Origin: Aedes albopictus
Lineage: Eukaryota; Arthropoda; Insecta; Diptera; Culicidae
DNA: 64,000 nt
Assembly: GCF_035046485.1 (NCBI RefSeq)
Contig: NC_085138.1
Location: 26,542,878 to 26,606,877 of the forward strand
Direction: 5' to 3'
In this document: in pieces, positions 1-10,469 of the stretch
Numbering within the stretch: the first letter of the stretch is position 1
Layout: each line of letters opens with the position of its first letter
The notes under the pieces: model-generated
The model's database searches: none
What the model was told of the DNA's origin: nothing
The model's input: only the letters and a program-made list of their open reading frames with translations
Position numbers and translations under genes: made by a program

Positions 1-1140
1 GGGAATGTCCAATAAAAATGTCCGTTGAAATTCATTCATAAATTCAGAAATTCCTCTAGCAATTACTTCACAGGTTTCCTCATGGAAGTTCCCCAGGAAT
101 TTCTCCAAGAATTTCCATCAAAAATTCCCCCAGAGTTTTTCTAGAATTTCACCAGATTTTCCATTAAGCATTTAAAACGGAAATCTCGCAAAAAATCCTC
201 CAAGAATTACCCCAGGAATTCCTATATGATTTTTTCTTGGAATTTCTGCATAAATATGTCTCCCCAGATACTCCTTTAAGGATTTCTTCCAGAATTATCT
301 CAGCAATTTTTCTAGGAACTTTTCCAGGTATTTTCCCAAAAATTCCTTCACCAATCCACGAGAGATTCCTTTGGGAAATTCCCCAGGATTTCTATTAGCA
401 TATATCATCATGTTTTTTTTTTCATAATTTCCCAGGAAATTTCCTTATTTCATAAAAAAAAATCTCCGGAAATTTCAACAAGTCCTCGAGCAATTTCTCC
501 TGAAACTTCTTCATGAATTTCCCCAGGATTGTTTTCAGGAATTTCTTCGTAAATTTCCTCAAAAATCCCTCCAGTAGATTTCTCCAAAAATTAATTTAAA
601 AATTACTCCAACGAACCCCTTTCCTATTTTTTTCTAAAAATTCTTTTTGTTTTTTTTCTCAGAATATATTTTCTAGCAACTATTTAAGAAATTGCTCCGA
701 GAAAATCTCCTAGAAATTCCTACAAGAATTCCTCAGAGATTGATTTGGAATGTCCATTATAAATGTCCGTTGTAATTTATTCATAAATTTCCCCAGGAAT
801 CCCATTTAAAATACCTCAAGAGTTCCTCGAGATTTTTTCCCAAGAATTTATTCAGGAATTTCTCTAGGAGTTACTTCACAAATTTCCTCATGAATTCCTC
901 CAGGAAGTTTACCAGGAATTTCTCCGAAAATTTCCTCAGAAGTTTCTTCAAAAATTCTCCGAGTCTCCGAGAGTCCTCCAAGAATTTCACCGAATTTTCC
1001 ATTAAGCATTTAAAACGGAAATCTCGCAAGAACTACTTCCCTTGGTATTTATTCATAAATTTCCTGAGAAACTCCTTCAAAGATTTCATAAGAAAATTCA
1101 AAAGGGATTCCTTCAGAATTATCTCAGATATTTTTCCATA
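1..1140 (+). repeat. Degenerate 12-bp GAATTCC satellite block, plus orientation
   Basis: The block is a run of drifted 12-14 bp units of the type CCAGGAATTTCT, with GGAATTTC, TTCCTCCA and TTTCTCC motifs recurring throughout. Plus orientation is judged from TTCCTCCAGG-like rather than CCTGGAGGAA-like wording. It contains an internal direct duplication: the segment starting AATGTCC at 4 recurs at 749, and CCATTAAGCATTTAAAACGG at 161 recurs at 999. The offset drifts from 745 to 838, so indels accumulated after duplication. No coding capacity is credible. Confidence 0.75.
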
Positions 1141-1149
1141 AATTCATGG

Positions 1150-2025
1150 GTAGTATCTTTGATAGATTTCCGAGATAATGTTTGAAGCCATACCTGAAAG
1201 GATCTTTGGAAGATTTCCCAAAGGAATTTTGAAGGGATTTGTTAAGGAATCCTTGTAGAGATGCTTGCAGGAATGTTTAGAAAAATCTTCTAAATGAATT
1301 CTAATATGTATTCGATTCATTTTGGTGGTATCTTTGATGACACTCTTGAAGGCTTATTACAAAAAAAAATTATGAAATGCAGCATAACATGTGAACAGGA
1401 TGCAAAAGGGATTTAGTTTCATCTGGATTCACCCACGCACACATATACCAACTACTAACAAAAACCGTAATGTGTGTTCTTTCGGATAGCGGTACGCGAT
1501 CGAAACAAGAAATTCCTTCAGAAATGCTTGGAGGAGTTTCCAAAGCAATCGCTGGAGCAACTTTTGAAGGAAACAAGTGCTTTAATCAATTCCTAAATGA
1601 ATCGTAAAAGATATCCAAGAAAGAGTTTTTGGAGTTCCTCACTTGGGACAAATGCTGGATAAAATCGTTAGAAAAATTTCTCGGAAGTTTTGTGAAGGAA
1701 ATCCGGACGAAATTGGTGTTATCACAAAAGAAATCTTTGATGGTATCAATAGAAAAATCCCCGATGGAAACCTTGGAAGAACACCCAAAGGATTCATTGA
1801 AGGAATTCCAGTAGAACTTCTGGGAGGAATTTCTGTGAAAATTCTTAAAAAAAAAAAGAATCTTACAGGAGTAATTAATAAAATAAACGAACGAATCCTT
1901 GCATCAAAGATTCCCCAAAGGATTTCTTGTACAAAATTATTCGTAAAATACCTGGGGAAAACATGTATGAAATATCTGATGGAATACTTGGAGAATTGTT
2001 TGATGAAATCACTTTAAAAAATTCA
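1150..2025 (-). repeat. Degenerate 12-bp satellite block, minus orientation, with a non-repeat island
   Basis: Wording switches to the reverse complement (GGAATTTTGAAGGG, CCTTGGAAGA) just after 1140. An island at about 1366-1500 does not look like the satellite. Parts of this block are diverged copies of the far end of the window: 1150-1365 resembles 60225-60480, 1602-1850 resembles 61285-61540 (both begin TGAATCGTAAAAGATATCCA), and 1865-2015 resembles 63070-63230. The short ORFs here are satellite translations. Confidence 0.7.
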
Positions 2026-2391
2026 AAGAAACGGTGCCCGGCCATTTGGCCGAATGTCGTTTGGCCGAATCATAATCAAGAGAATTCAGAGATTGCCAAT
2101 ATGATAATCAGAAGTATTTTCTTCTTTTAATCATAGGCTATTCTTTCTAGTTTTGATATTCAGCGAATAGTTAACGTTGAAACTGCCAATATTTTATCGA
2201 AATTTTTTTCTTCTTTGAATCATAGGCTTTTCTTTCGAGTTATACTGAAACGAGGAACAGCGGTATTGACACTTAACCCTTTGAAGCCGGAATTTTTCCA
2301 AGCGTTATTATGGAGCATTTTCTACCTTTTTCTGTAGTTTAGGTGGTCAATAGCACAAAAACGGTAGAATATTATGAAGAATATTTTTTCT
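2026..2391. other. Intergenic stretch with a 100-bp doublet and one half of a TTAA element
   Basis: A short motif, CCATTTGGCCGAATG followed by GTTTGGCCGAAT, opens the stretch. A segment around TCATAGGCTATTCTTTC (about 2131) recurs about 94 bp later as TCATAGGCTTTTCTTTC. At 2274 the string TTAACCCTTTGAAGCCGG looks like one end of the TTAA-flanked family found intact at 5023-5137; no opposite end was found. No gene is visible. Confidence 0.5.
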
Positions 2392-3597
2392 AGATATCCT
2401 AGGTCATCCAAACTATTCTTCAGTTTAGATTCTTAAGTCTATGGGTGTAATGGTAACATCTTTCATCATATAAAGCTACGATATGTAATCTATCATGTCC
2501 AGTAAGTCTTCTGAAAGGTTAATAGACAATATCATTAATTAATAGACAACGGGAAATTCTAGATCATCCAAACTGTTCTTGAGTTTAGATCCCAAAAGTT
2601 ACGGGTGTAACGGGTGTAACTTCATTCATTATACAAAGCTACGATTTGTAATCTATCATGTCCAATAAGTCTTCTGAAAGGTTAATAGACAGTATCGGAT
2701 CAGTCGAGATATCCTAGATCATCCAAACTGTTCTTGAGTTTAGATCCTATAGTCTATGGGTGTGATGGTAACTTCTTTCATTATACAAAGCTACGATTTG
2801 TAATCTATCATGTCCAGTAAGTCTTCTGAAAGTTCAACAGACAGTATCAGATCAGTCGGAATATCCTAGGTCATCCAAACTGTTCTTGAGTTTAGATCCT
2901 TAAGTCTACGGGTACAACGGTAACTTCTTTCATTATACAAAGCTACGTTTTGTAATCTATCATGTCCAGTAAGTCTTCTGAAAGGTTTATAGACAGGATC
3001 AGATCAGTCGGGATATCCTAGGTTATCCAAACTGTTCTTGAATTTAGATCCGGAAGTTTGCGGGTGTAACGGTAACTTCATTCATTATACAAAGCTACGA
3101 TATGTAATCTATCATGTCCAGTAAGTCTTCTGAAAGGTTAATAGACAATATCATTAATTAATAGACAACGGGATATCCTAGATCATCCAAACTGTTCTTG
3201 AGTTTAGATCCTAAAGTCTATGGGTGTAATGGAAACTTCTTTCATTTAAAGCTACGATTTGAAATCTATCTTGTCCAGTAAGTCTTCTGAAAGTTCAACA
3301 GACAGTATCAGTTCAGTCGGAATATCCTAGGTCATCCAAACTGTTCTTGAGTTTAGATCCTTAAGTCTACGGGCGCAACGGTAACTTCTTTCATTATACA
3401 AAGCTACGTTTTGTAATCTATCATGTCCAGTAAGTCTTCTGAAAGGTTAATATACAGTATCAGATCAGTCGGGATATCCTAGATCATCCAAACTGTTCTT
3501 GGGTTTAGATCCTTAAGTCTATGGGTGTAATGGAAACTTCTTTCATTTAAAGCTATGATTTGTAATCTATCTTGTCCAGTAAGTCTTCTGAAAGTTA
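2392..3597. repeat. Tandem repeat, about 150-160 bp unit, 8 copies
   Basis: The marker CATCCAAACTGTTCTTGAGT and close variants occur at 2405, 2565, 2720, 2872, 3024, 3184, 3333 and 3485, a spacing of 149-160 bp. Each unit also carries CTATCATGTCCAGTAAGTCT followed by TCTGAAAGGTT. Copies 1 and 5 share the extra segment ATTAATTAATAGACAAC before the next unit and their following spacing is 160 bp. This suggests a four-unit higher-order duplication. Units are highly alike, so amplification is recent relative to the flanking satellite. Confidence 0.92.
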
Positions 3598-3599
3598 CA

Positions 3600-4500
3600 G
3601 TGGTTGTTTTTATCAACTTAGCTTCATCATAACAGTAAGGAAGCCCTTAATATCCCCAAAATATATAGCAACACTTATTATTCCTCAACTGCTTTAGTAA
3701 GTACAGTGGATTATGTAACACTACTAAACGTAGTGGCAATAGCTATTATCACAATAAGTGCAGACCTGAAGCTATGGTCTTCGGAGTAGTGCTGTTGATC
3801 TGGAATATCTCAAAACTATCTTGAAATGACTCATGATATGCCAGAGGGATTGCAGATTACAGTTTAAAATTCAATGTGAGAATAACTACTGTTACTATCA
3901 AGAGCTAAACTTCAGGACGACCCTCAATGTTCCAAAGGTTTATAATAATATATAGTAGACTTCAGATTATCCAGTCACCGCGATTGATTATGAATCATTA
4001 CTCAGTTTGTCAGATATAGCTGATAATATGAGTGCAGACCACAAGTTCTGAACTCAAAGATAGTTTGGCTGCCCTGTAACATTCCCATAGTGTCTCTAAA
4101 TGATATTTGAGATTTCAAGAGCTTCACGGATCCCAGCAGATTATGTAATACTATTATTTATGGCAAAAACACATAAATTTTTTTTTTTGTAGATTTGAAA
4201 GACTTCATTATATGTATAACAGTTTGGACGACCCTCAATGTCCCAAAGGTTTATAATAAGCTAGTAGACATCAGATTGCTCCAGTAACTGCAGTTAATTA
4301 TGCAGCGTTACTCAGTATTACAGATATGGATACTGTTACGAGTGTAGACCTGAAGTCCTGAACTCCAAGGTAGTTTGGCTGACCTGGAATATCCCTGTTG
4401 TGTCTCTAAATGACATTGTAGATGCCAAGAGCTTCACGGATATCAATAGGTCATGCAATGCTATTATTTGTGGCAAAAGCGAAAATATGTACATAAAATT
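3600..4500. repeat. Diverged tandem repeat, about 311-bp unit, two to three copies
   Basis: GACGACCCTCAATG occurs at 3916 and 4227 (311 bp apart). Long matching stretches follow, including CAAAGGTTTATAATAA, AGATAGTTTGGCTG / AGGTAGTTTGGCTG and AAGAGCTTCACGGAT. A third, more eroded unit can be followed upstream (AAGTGCAGACCTGAAG near 3760 against GAGTGTAGACCTGAAG near 4340). Not coding. Confidence 0.75.
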
Positions 4501-4855
4501 ATTCTTGTAGATTTGAAGGACTCCACTATACGACAGTTTGGAACACCTAGAACATCCCAGAATATAAAACTTCTTTTGATATTCTTGCGAAGGCTGAATG
4601 AATACATATAAAAGTAATCAACTTCCAAGTTCAGCTTTAAGAACAACTGGTAAGTCAATATTTCGTTTTTCCAAATTTCATGGTGTTCAGGATGTTCTAG
4701 GTTCACGGTGAAGTCCCAAATACAAATATTCCCGTTTTTTCCTAATAGAGGACCCAATTTGCAACAACTTTGCCGAAGACAGTATTCTGTTTTATCGAAG
4801 GGGAGAATTTATTCAGCCGTTTCATTTTTCGAACAAACGGCATTTGGCCAAATGA
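4501..4855. other. Intergenic, nothing recognised
   Basis: AT-rich sequence without repeat periodicity or credible ORF. It ends at about 4833 with CGGCATTTGGCCAAATG, a relative of the GGCC motif at 2040, just before the satellite resumes. Confidence 0.4.
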
Positions 4856-5195
4856 TCTTTGAAGAAATTCTGAAAGAACCTTCGTATAATTTTAAAGAGA
4901 TCTTTCGGAAGGTATACTTAAGAAATCTTTGGAAACATCCCCGTAGAAATCCTTGAAGCGATTCCAGAGGAATTCCAGATGGATAACCTCTATGAAATCT
5001 TAGCCTTGCATTAATCGCTTAACCTTTTGGAGCCGATTTGTTTCGCCGCTGTCGACGCAACCCCACTGGTTTCGAACACGTTTGTTATGCTCGGTTTCAT
5101 CGCCGGGGTCATATATGACCCCTCCGGCTCCAAAGGGTTAAAGGATGTTTCTAGGCATTGTCAAGGAATTCCTGAAGAAAGTGGCGACATAGTCT
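4856..5195 (-). repeat. Degenerate satellite, minus orientation, split by a MITE
   Basis: GAAATTCTGAAAGAACC-type and GGAATTCCTGAAGAA-type units occupy 4856-5018 and 5142-5195. The two parts are separated by the TTAA element at 5023-5137. Confidence 0.65.
5023..5137. mobile_element. piggyBac-like MITE with TTAA target duplication
   Basis: The 115-bp element starts CCTTTTGGAGCCG and ends CGGCTCCAAAGGG. The termini are inverted repeats with one mismatch in 13. TTAA flanks both sides (5019-5022 and 5138-5141), the hallmark of piggyBac-type insertion. It has no coding capacity and is inserted in old satellite. A single matching end lies near 2274, and a different TTAA element lies at 44059-44173. 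Confidence 0.8.
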
Positions 5196-5197
5196 TA

Positions 5198-5367
5198 GGG
5201 CCTGTCCATAAAGAGTCTACGCTTAGGGGGGGACGGGGGGGGGGGGTCTGGTCAAAGTCTACGCTCCATACAAATTTCGAAAATTTTGTATGAACAAAAG
5301 TCTACGAGGGGGGAGGGGGGTGTCTGAGATGGCCGAAAAAAAGTCTACGTAGTTTATGGACAGCGCC
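5198..5367. mobile_element. PIF/Harbinger-like MITE with TTA target duplication
   Basis: The left end GGGCCTGTCCATAAA pairs with the right end TTTATGGACAGCGCC. TTA flanks both sides (5195-5197 and 5368-5370). The 170-bp interior has G-runs and repeats of AAGTCTACG-like wording. A 3-bp TTA target and GG-starting termini are the Harbinger/Tourist pattern; the family name is inferred. The right target duplication is also the insertion site of the adjacent RTE element. Confidence 0.82.
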
Positions 5368-5724
5368 TTATGAGAAGGGCTGCAAAACGGTGAGTCGATA
5401 AGGAGAGCGTCCAACATAGCTCTGTTCCTCACAAGTTCCTACCTCATGCTTCCACGGGTCAAGCGATGACAAAGACCGCCAGCTAAGAGTTGTGTGCTTA
5501 GCTGGTAGCGCAGCCTGGGCACTGTTGTCCTTCTGACATCAGCTAGATTGAGGAGGTACGATCCGAGTGTCTGTTCACCAAGGAGGTGCGGCTCAAACAG
5601 CGTCTGTTCTGGCATCCAGCGGCTGAGTAAGAAACGCTGCACCACGCCCAGCTAGATCCAAGGTGGTAGCCCCATCAGCGTGGTCGTCCCAGTGTTGGTT
5701 GGGACGTTAAACAGAACTGGCACG

Positions 5725-6707
5725 ATGGCCCTCCGGCGAGACAGGAGTGTTGGCGTAGGCCCAATAAGCCACCCGTAAAAATCCCCATTGCGAATAACAT
5801 AGGAGAAAATACGACTCGATACAATCGGCAAAGACCCACGCGACGAAATAAGGACTACGATTGGAAACTTGGAACATGGAATTGCAAGTCACTAGGTTTC
5901 GCAGGATGTGACAGGATAATCTACGACGAACTACATCCCCGCAACTTCGACATCGTGGCGTTGCAGGAACTTTGTTGGACTGGACAGAAAGTGTGGAAAA
6001 GCGGGCATCGAGCGGCTACTTTCTACCAAAGCTGTGGCACCACCAATGAACTGGGAACAGGATTTATAGTGTTGGGCAAGATGCGACAACGTGTGATCGG
6101 GTGGCAGCCGATCAACGCAAGGATGTGCATGTTGAGAGTTAAGGGCCGTTTCTTCAACTACAGCATCATCAACGTCCACTGCCCACACGAAGGGAGACCC
6201 GATGACGAGAAAGAAGCGTTCTACGCGCAGTTAGAGCAAACATACGATGGGTGCTCGCCGCGTGACGTGAAAATCGTTGTCGGCGACATGAACGCGCAGG
6301 TAGGAAGGGAGGAAATGTACAGACCGGTAATCGGGCGAAATAGCCTGCACGCCGTATCGAATGATAACGGCCAGCGATGCGTAAACTTTGCAGCCTCCCG
6401 TGGTATGGTAGTCCGAAGCACCTTCTTTCCCCGCAAAGATATCCACAAAGCCACCTGGAGATCACCCGACCAACAAACAGAAAATCAAATCGACCACGTT
6501 CTAATCGACGGTAAATTCTTCTCGGATATAACCAACGTCCGCACATACCGCAGTGCGAATATAGATTCGGATCACTACTTAGTCGCTGTATGCATGCGCT
6601 CAAAACTTTCGACAGTTATCACCACGCGTCGAAGTGGCTCAAGACTACGCGCAGCAGTTAGCAGTGGCCCTACCAACGGAAGAGCAGCTTGGCGCAGCTA
6701 CACTTGA
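5725..6707 (+). pseudogene. RTE endonuclease (APE/EEP) region, frameshifted
   Basis: This encodes the apurinic-endonuclease-like domain that nicks target DNA for target-primed reverse transcription. A candidate start ATG at 5725 opens MALRRDRSV, but that frame stops at once. The endonuclease continues in the next frame from about 5757. Visible motifs in order are LGTWNCKSL (about 5868), IVALQELCW (5952), INVHCPH, VVGDMNAQVG, ENQIDHVLID and SDHYLVAV. They supply the Asn, Glu, Asp/Asn and Ser-Asp-His residues expected of an active site. After about 6610 the endonuclease frame runs on as low-sense sequence to a stop near 6707, while the reverse transcriptase lies in another frame. The first ATG and the transcriptase share a frame, so the two indels nearly compensate. 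Confidence 0.85.
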
Positions 6708-8748
6708 AGATGGCTGGAGGGACATCCGATCCGCCATAGGTAGTACCTCGGCTACAGCACTAGGCTTCGCGACTCCGAATCACAGAAACGACTGGTACGA
6801 CGGCGAATGTGAACAGTTGAAAAACGAGAAGAATGCAGCATGGGCGAGAATGCTGCAACACCGTACGAGAGCGAATGAGGCACGTTACAAACAGGCGCGG
6901 AACAGGCAGAACTCAGTCTTCCGGATGAAGAAGCGCCAGCAGGAAGAACGAGATCGCGAAGCGATGGAAGAGCTGTACCGCGCTAAGGACACACGAAAGT
7001 TCTACGAGAAGCTGAACCGCTCGCGCAGAGGCTTTGTGCCACAAGCCGACATGTGCCGAGATAATCACGGGAATATTCTCACGAGCGAGCGTGAGGTGGT
7101 CGAGAGGTGGCGGCAGCATTACGATGAGCACCTCAATGGCGACGTTGCAAGTACCGAAGGTGGCGTGGTAACAGATCTAGGAGTATGTGCACAGGACGAA
7201 AGACTTCCGGCCCCTGACCTTCAAGAGATTGAGGAGGAGGTTGGCCGGTTGAAAAACAACAAAGCCGCTGGAGCAGATCAACTACCAAGCGAGCTTCTAA
7301 AATACGGTGGAGAAGCACTGGTGAGAGCACTACACTGGGTCATTACCAAGATTTGGGAGGAGGAAGTATTACCGGAGGAATGGATGGAAGGTATCGTGTG
7401 TCCCATCTACAAAAAGGGCGACAAGTTGGATTGCGGGAACTATCGTGCGATCACACTACTGAGCGCTGCCTACAAGATACTCTCTCAAATCTTATGCCGC
7501 CGTCTATCACCGATTGCAAGAGAGTTCGTGGGGCAATATCAGGCTGGATTTATGGGTGAACGCGCTACAACGGACCAGATGTTCGCCATCCGCCAGGTGC
7601 TGCAGAAATGCCGCGAATACAACGTGCCCACACATCACTTGTTCATCGATTTCAAATCGGCGTATGATGCAATCGATCGAGAACAGCTATGGCAGATTAT
7701 GCACGTATACGGATTCCCGGATAAACTGATACGGTTGATCAAGGCGACGATGGATCGAGTGATGTGCGTAGTTCGAGTATCAGGGACACTCTCGAGTCCC
7801 TTCGAATCTCGCAGAAGGCTACGGCAAGGTGATGGTCTTTCGTGCTTGCTGTTCAACATTGCTTTGGAGGGTGTAATAAGAAGAGCGGGGATAAACACGA
7901 GTGGGACGATTTTCACGAAATCCGTTCAGCTGCTTGGTTTCGCCGATGATATTGATATTATTGCTCGTAAATTTGAGACGATGGCGGAAACGTACATCCG
8001 ACTAAAGAGTGAAGCCAGGCGAATCGGACTAGTCATTAATGTGTCGAAGACAAAGTACATGCTGGCAAAGGGCTCCAGGGAGGAATCACCGCGCCCGCCA
8101 CCCCGAATTCATATCGACGGTGATGAAATCGAGGCGGTTGAAGAATTCGTGTACTTGGGCTCACTGGTGACCGCCGACAACGACACCAGCAGAGAAATTC
8201 AGAGGCGCATTGTGGCAGGAAATCGTTCTTACTTTGGACTCCGCAGAACTCTACGATCGAATAAAGTTCGCCGTAACACGAAGTTAACCATCTACAAAAC
8301 GCTGATTAGACCGGTCGTCCTCTATGGGCACGAAACATGGACCCTACGTGCAGAGGACCAACGCGCCCTTGGAGTTTTCGAACGGAAGGTGTTGCGTACC
8401 ATCTACGGCGGAGTGCAGATGGAAGACGGGACTTGGAGAAGGCGAATGAACCACGAGCTGCATCAGCTGCTGAGAGAACCAACCATCGTCCATACCGCGA
8501 AAATCGGGAGGCTACGGTGGGCGGGTCACGTCATCAGGATGTCGGATAGCAACCCGACTAAAATGGTTCTCGAGAGTCATCCGACCGGTACAAGAAGACG
8601 TGGAGCGCAGCGAGCTAGGTGGATCGACCAAGTGGAGGACGATCTGCGGACCCTACGCAGAGTGCGGAACTGGAGACAAGCAACCATGGACCGAGTGGAA
8701 TGGAGGCGGCTACTATGTACAGCAGAGGCCACCCCGGCCTTAGCCTGA
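6634..8748 (+). CDS. RTE reverse transcriptase ORF (704 aa open frame)
   Basis: An uninterrupted reverse transcriptase, the enzyme that copies the element RNA at the nicked chromosome. The listed start is a GTG inside the original longer ORF, not a true initiator; the natural protein would begin with the endonuclease upstream. Motifs in order are YKKGDKLDCGNYRAITLLS, QAGF, LFIDFKSAYDAID (motif A Asp), RRLRQGDGLSCLLFN (motif B), LLGFADDIDIIAR near residue 436 (motif C, catalytic Asp-Asp), NVSKTKYML and FVYLGSLV. FADDID wording and the C-terminal block RLRWAGHVIRM followed by an RRVRNWRQATMDRVEWR tail are characteristic of RTE elements. The key residues visible here are present. Loss of function comes from the frame break upstream. 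Confidence 0.9.
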   Translation: MAQDYAQQLAVALPTEEQLGAATLEDGWRDIRSAIGSTSATALGFATPNHRNDWYDGECEQLKNEKNAAWARMLQHRTRANEARYKQARNRQNSVFRMKKRQQEERDREAMEELYRAKDTRKFYEKLNRSRRGFVPQADMCRDNHGNILTSEREVVERWRQHYDEHLNGDVASTEGGVVTDLGVCAQDERLPAPDLQEIEEEVGRLKNNKAAGADQLPSELLKYGGEALVRALHWVITKIWEEEVLPEEWMEGIVCPIYKKGDKLDCGNYRAITLLSAAYKILSQILCRRLSPIAREFVGQYQAGFMGERATTDQMFAIRQVLQKCREYNVPTHHLFIDFKSAYDAIDREQLWQIMHVYGFPDKLIRLIKATMDRVMCVVRVSGTLSSPFESRRRLRQGDGLSCLLFNIALEGVIRRAGINTSGTIFTKSVQLLGFADDIDIIARKFETMAETYIRLKSEARRIGLVINVSKTKYMLAKGSREESPRPPPRIHIDGDEIEAVEEFVYLGSLVTADNDTSREIQRRIVAGNRSYFGLRRTLRSNKVRRNTKLTIYKTLIRPVVLYGHETWTLRAEDQRALGVFERKVLRTIYGGVQMEDGTWRRRMNHELHQLLREPTIVHTAKIGRLRWAGHVIRMSDSNPTKMVLESHPTGTRRRGAQRARWIDQVEDDLRTLRRVRNWRQATMDRVEWRRLLCTAEATPALA

Positions 8749-8776
8749 CCGGTAAGGTAAGTAAGCCTTATGAGAA

Positions 8777-10140
8777 ATTCCTGAGGGAATCATTGGGATC
8801 GTAAGATTATTGAAGGTACGGTGACCTAACCAGGAAATCCTTTAAGAAATTAATAAATCCTGGATAAATTTTTTGACTGAGATGCTTGATGGAAACTAAG
8901 AATGATTGTTCAAAAGGTTCCAAAAGGTTTCGAAAGAATTTTGAAGGAGTCTTATCAAAAATCGCAATAGATTTTTTTAGAAGAGTTCGTAGAGGAATAC
9001 TAGGAAAAAACCCTGAAGGAATTCTTGGGGAAACTCCTAGAGTAGATGGTGAATTTGGAGGAAATCCAGAAGCATTTTTCGGAAGAATTACTATAGATTT
9101 TTAAGAGGAACTTTTGTAGAAATGCTTGAATTGTTATCCAATGGATTCTATGGAAATTTCCTGGAGAAACACTAGGAAGAATCTTTCAGTTAATTCTTAA
9201 AGAAACTCCTTGAAGAATCATTGCAAAAACTTTTAGATGAAATCGTTGCCGTATTTCTTGAAAAAATCCTTGGGGGATTTTTTTAAAGAAATCTTCAAAA
9301 TAACGCCAAGATGAGTGATGAATGATTGAGGAAAAACAAAGCTAAATCCTTGGAAAAAATCTCTGGAACAGTTATATGAGGAAATAATTAGAGAAATACA
9401 TGACTTCCGTGGCAAAATCATTAACAAAAACAATTATTTCCGGAATTTCTGAAAAATTCTTCGGATGATCTTCTTGATGATTTCTCAGAGATGTTATTGA
9501 TTGGTGGACTGCTTGGGCTAATATTTCGAGACATACTTGATGAAGCCTTTGCAAGAATCTTTTTAAGTACTCTGAAGTACTTTTGAAAACATCCTCGAAG
9601 ACAACACTGTTAGAATTCCTGAAGGAGTACTCAGAGAAATACTGGATGACATCCTTGCATTAACCACTTAAAAGATTCTTGAAGAAAACGGTAAAACAAT
9701 CCTTGAAGAAAATCCTAAACGATTGTTGACATAACTTTTAGATAAAATCTTACGCAAATTCTTGCAGAAATCCTCGAAGATATATCTCCCGGGATTCTTC
9801 TAAAGATTCCTCTAGAGATTATTATTGAATTTTTTTAGGCTGGAACTCCTGGAGAAACTCCAAGAAGAGCTATTGGAGGAACCCTCAGAAATAATCCTAG
9901 TCAAACTGCCCGGATGCATCCCAGCAAGAAAAGTAAGATAAATCGCTAGAAGCATTCCTGGAGGTTTCACAGTAAGAATTTCTGGAGCAGTTCTAAGACG
10001 TATTGCTGGAAGAACCACAGCAGGAATTGCATGTGGACTCCCAACTGGAATTACCGAAGATAGGCCAATAAGAGTTCCCGCCGGAATCGCTGGATAAAAT
10101 CTTTGAGGAAATTCCTTCAGGAATCACCACTACTGGTTTT
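8777..10140 (-). repeat. Degenerate satellite block, minus orientation
   Basis: Units such as GAAATTCCTGAGGGAATC and AGAATTCCTGCAGAAATC recur with heavy drift. The segment 8860-9110 is a diverged copy of 63590-63840: shared wording includes TTGACTGAGATG, TTCAAAAGGTT, GGAATACTAG and GATTTTT in the same order and spacing. The ORFs in this region carry the satellite signature rather than codon-like composition. Confidence 0.7.
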
Positions 10141-10174
10141 CATTGAAAGAATTCTGGGAAATCGACTACTTCTA

Positions 10175-10435
10175 TCATATTTCAAGTTATTATTGCTATC
10201 ATTGATGCTTGCAGCGTAACTGCGATGTATTACAAGCATTAAAGTGGTGACCTACTGAGTGGCATTGTAATTAACTCTGTAGGCATCAATGAACAGATTG
10301 AGTCTCCATTGACGCCATAGAACGGAGACATGTCGTACCAACCGCTTAGTTTTTTAGAATGCATCATATGTACGTGAAAATTGTTGGGAGTGGCAATGTT
10401 AAGAAAGCTAATGTCACTCCTTGGTTAACAGTTTC
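10175..10435. repeat. Dispersed repeat family copy A (with 13283-13505 and 51795-51850)
   Basis: ATTGATGCTTGCAGCG, TGTATTACAAGCATTAAAGT, GAGTCTCCATTGACGCCATAG and CTAATGTCACTC have counterparts in the same order at 13283-13505. A shorter piece lies at 51800-51850 (TTAATGCTTGTAATGCATC). This copy lacks the MITE that interrupts copy B and so acts as its empty site. The class of the element is not recognised. Confidence 0.7.
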
Positions 10436-10469
10436 TTAGAATTGAACACAGATTGTTCCAAGCGTCTCC

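Larger units (their letters stand above)
5377..8765 (+). mobile_element. Full-length RTE-clade (JAM1-like) non-LTR retrotransposon
   Basis: The element is bounded by a 12-bp direct duplication GCCTTATGAGAA (5365-5376 and 8765-8776; the G at 8765 could belong to either). Its 5' end GGGCTGCAAAACGGTGAGTC matches the start of a second copy at 40476, which supports a genuine 5' end. It has about 350 bp of 5' UTR, an APE endonuclease region, a reverse transcriptase ORF and a very short 3' UTR ending GGTAAGGTAAGTAAG. That tail of short repeats instead of poly(A) is typical of RTE elements. The exact target duplication indicates recent insertion, yet the ORF carries two frame changes, so this copy is probably not autonomous. 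Confidence 0.93.

Noticed and set aside
1643..2017. 124-aa plus-strand ORF
   Set aside because: Composed of satellite-type words; the corresponding region at 61285-61540 has no equivalent full-length frame.
5952..5957. GTG at 5955 as start of the RTE endonuclease
   Set aside because: Clear endonuclease sequence (LGTWNCKSL) lies upstream in the same frame, and eukaryotic initiation at GTG is unlikely.
6169..6603. 144-aa minus-strand ORF
   Set aside because: Antisense shadow of the RTE endonuclease, which has clear motifs on the plus strand.
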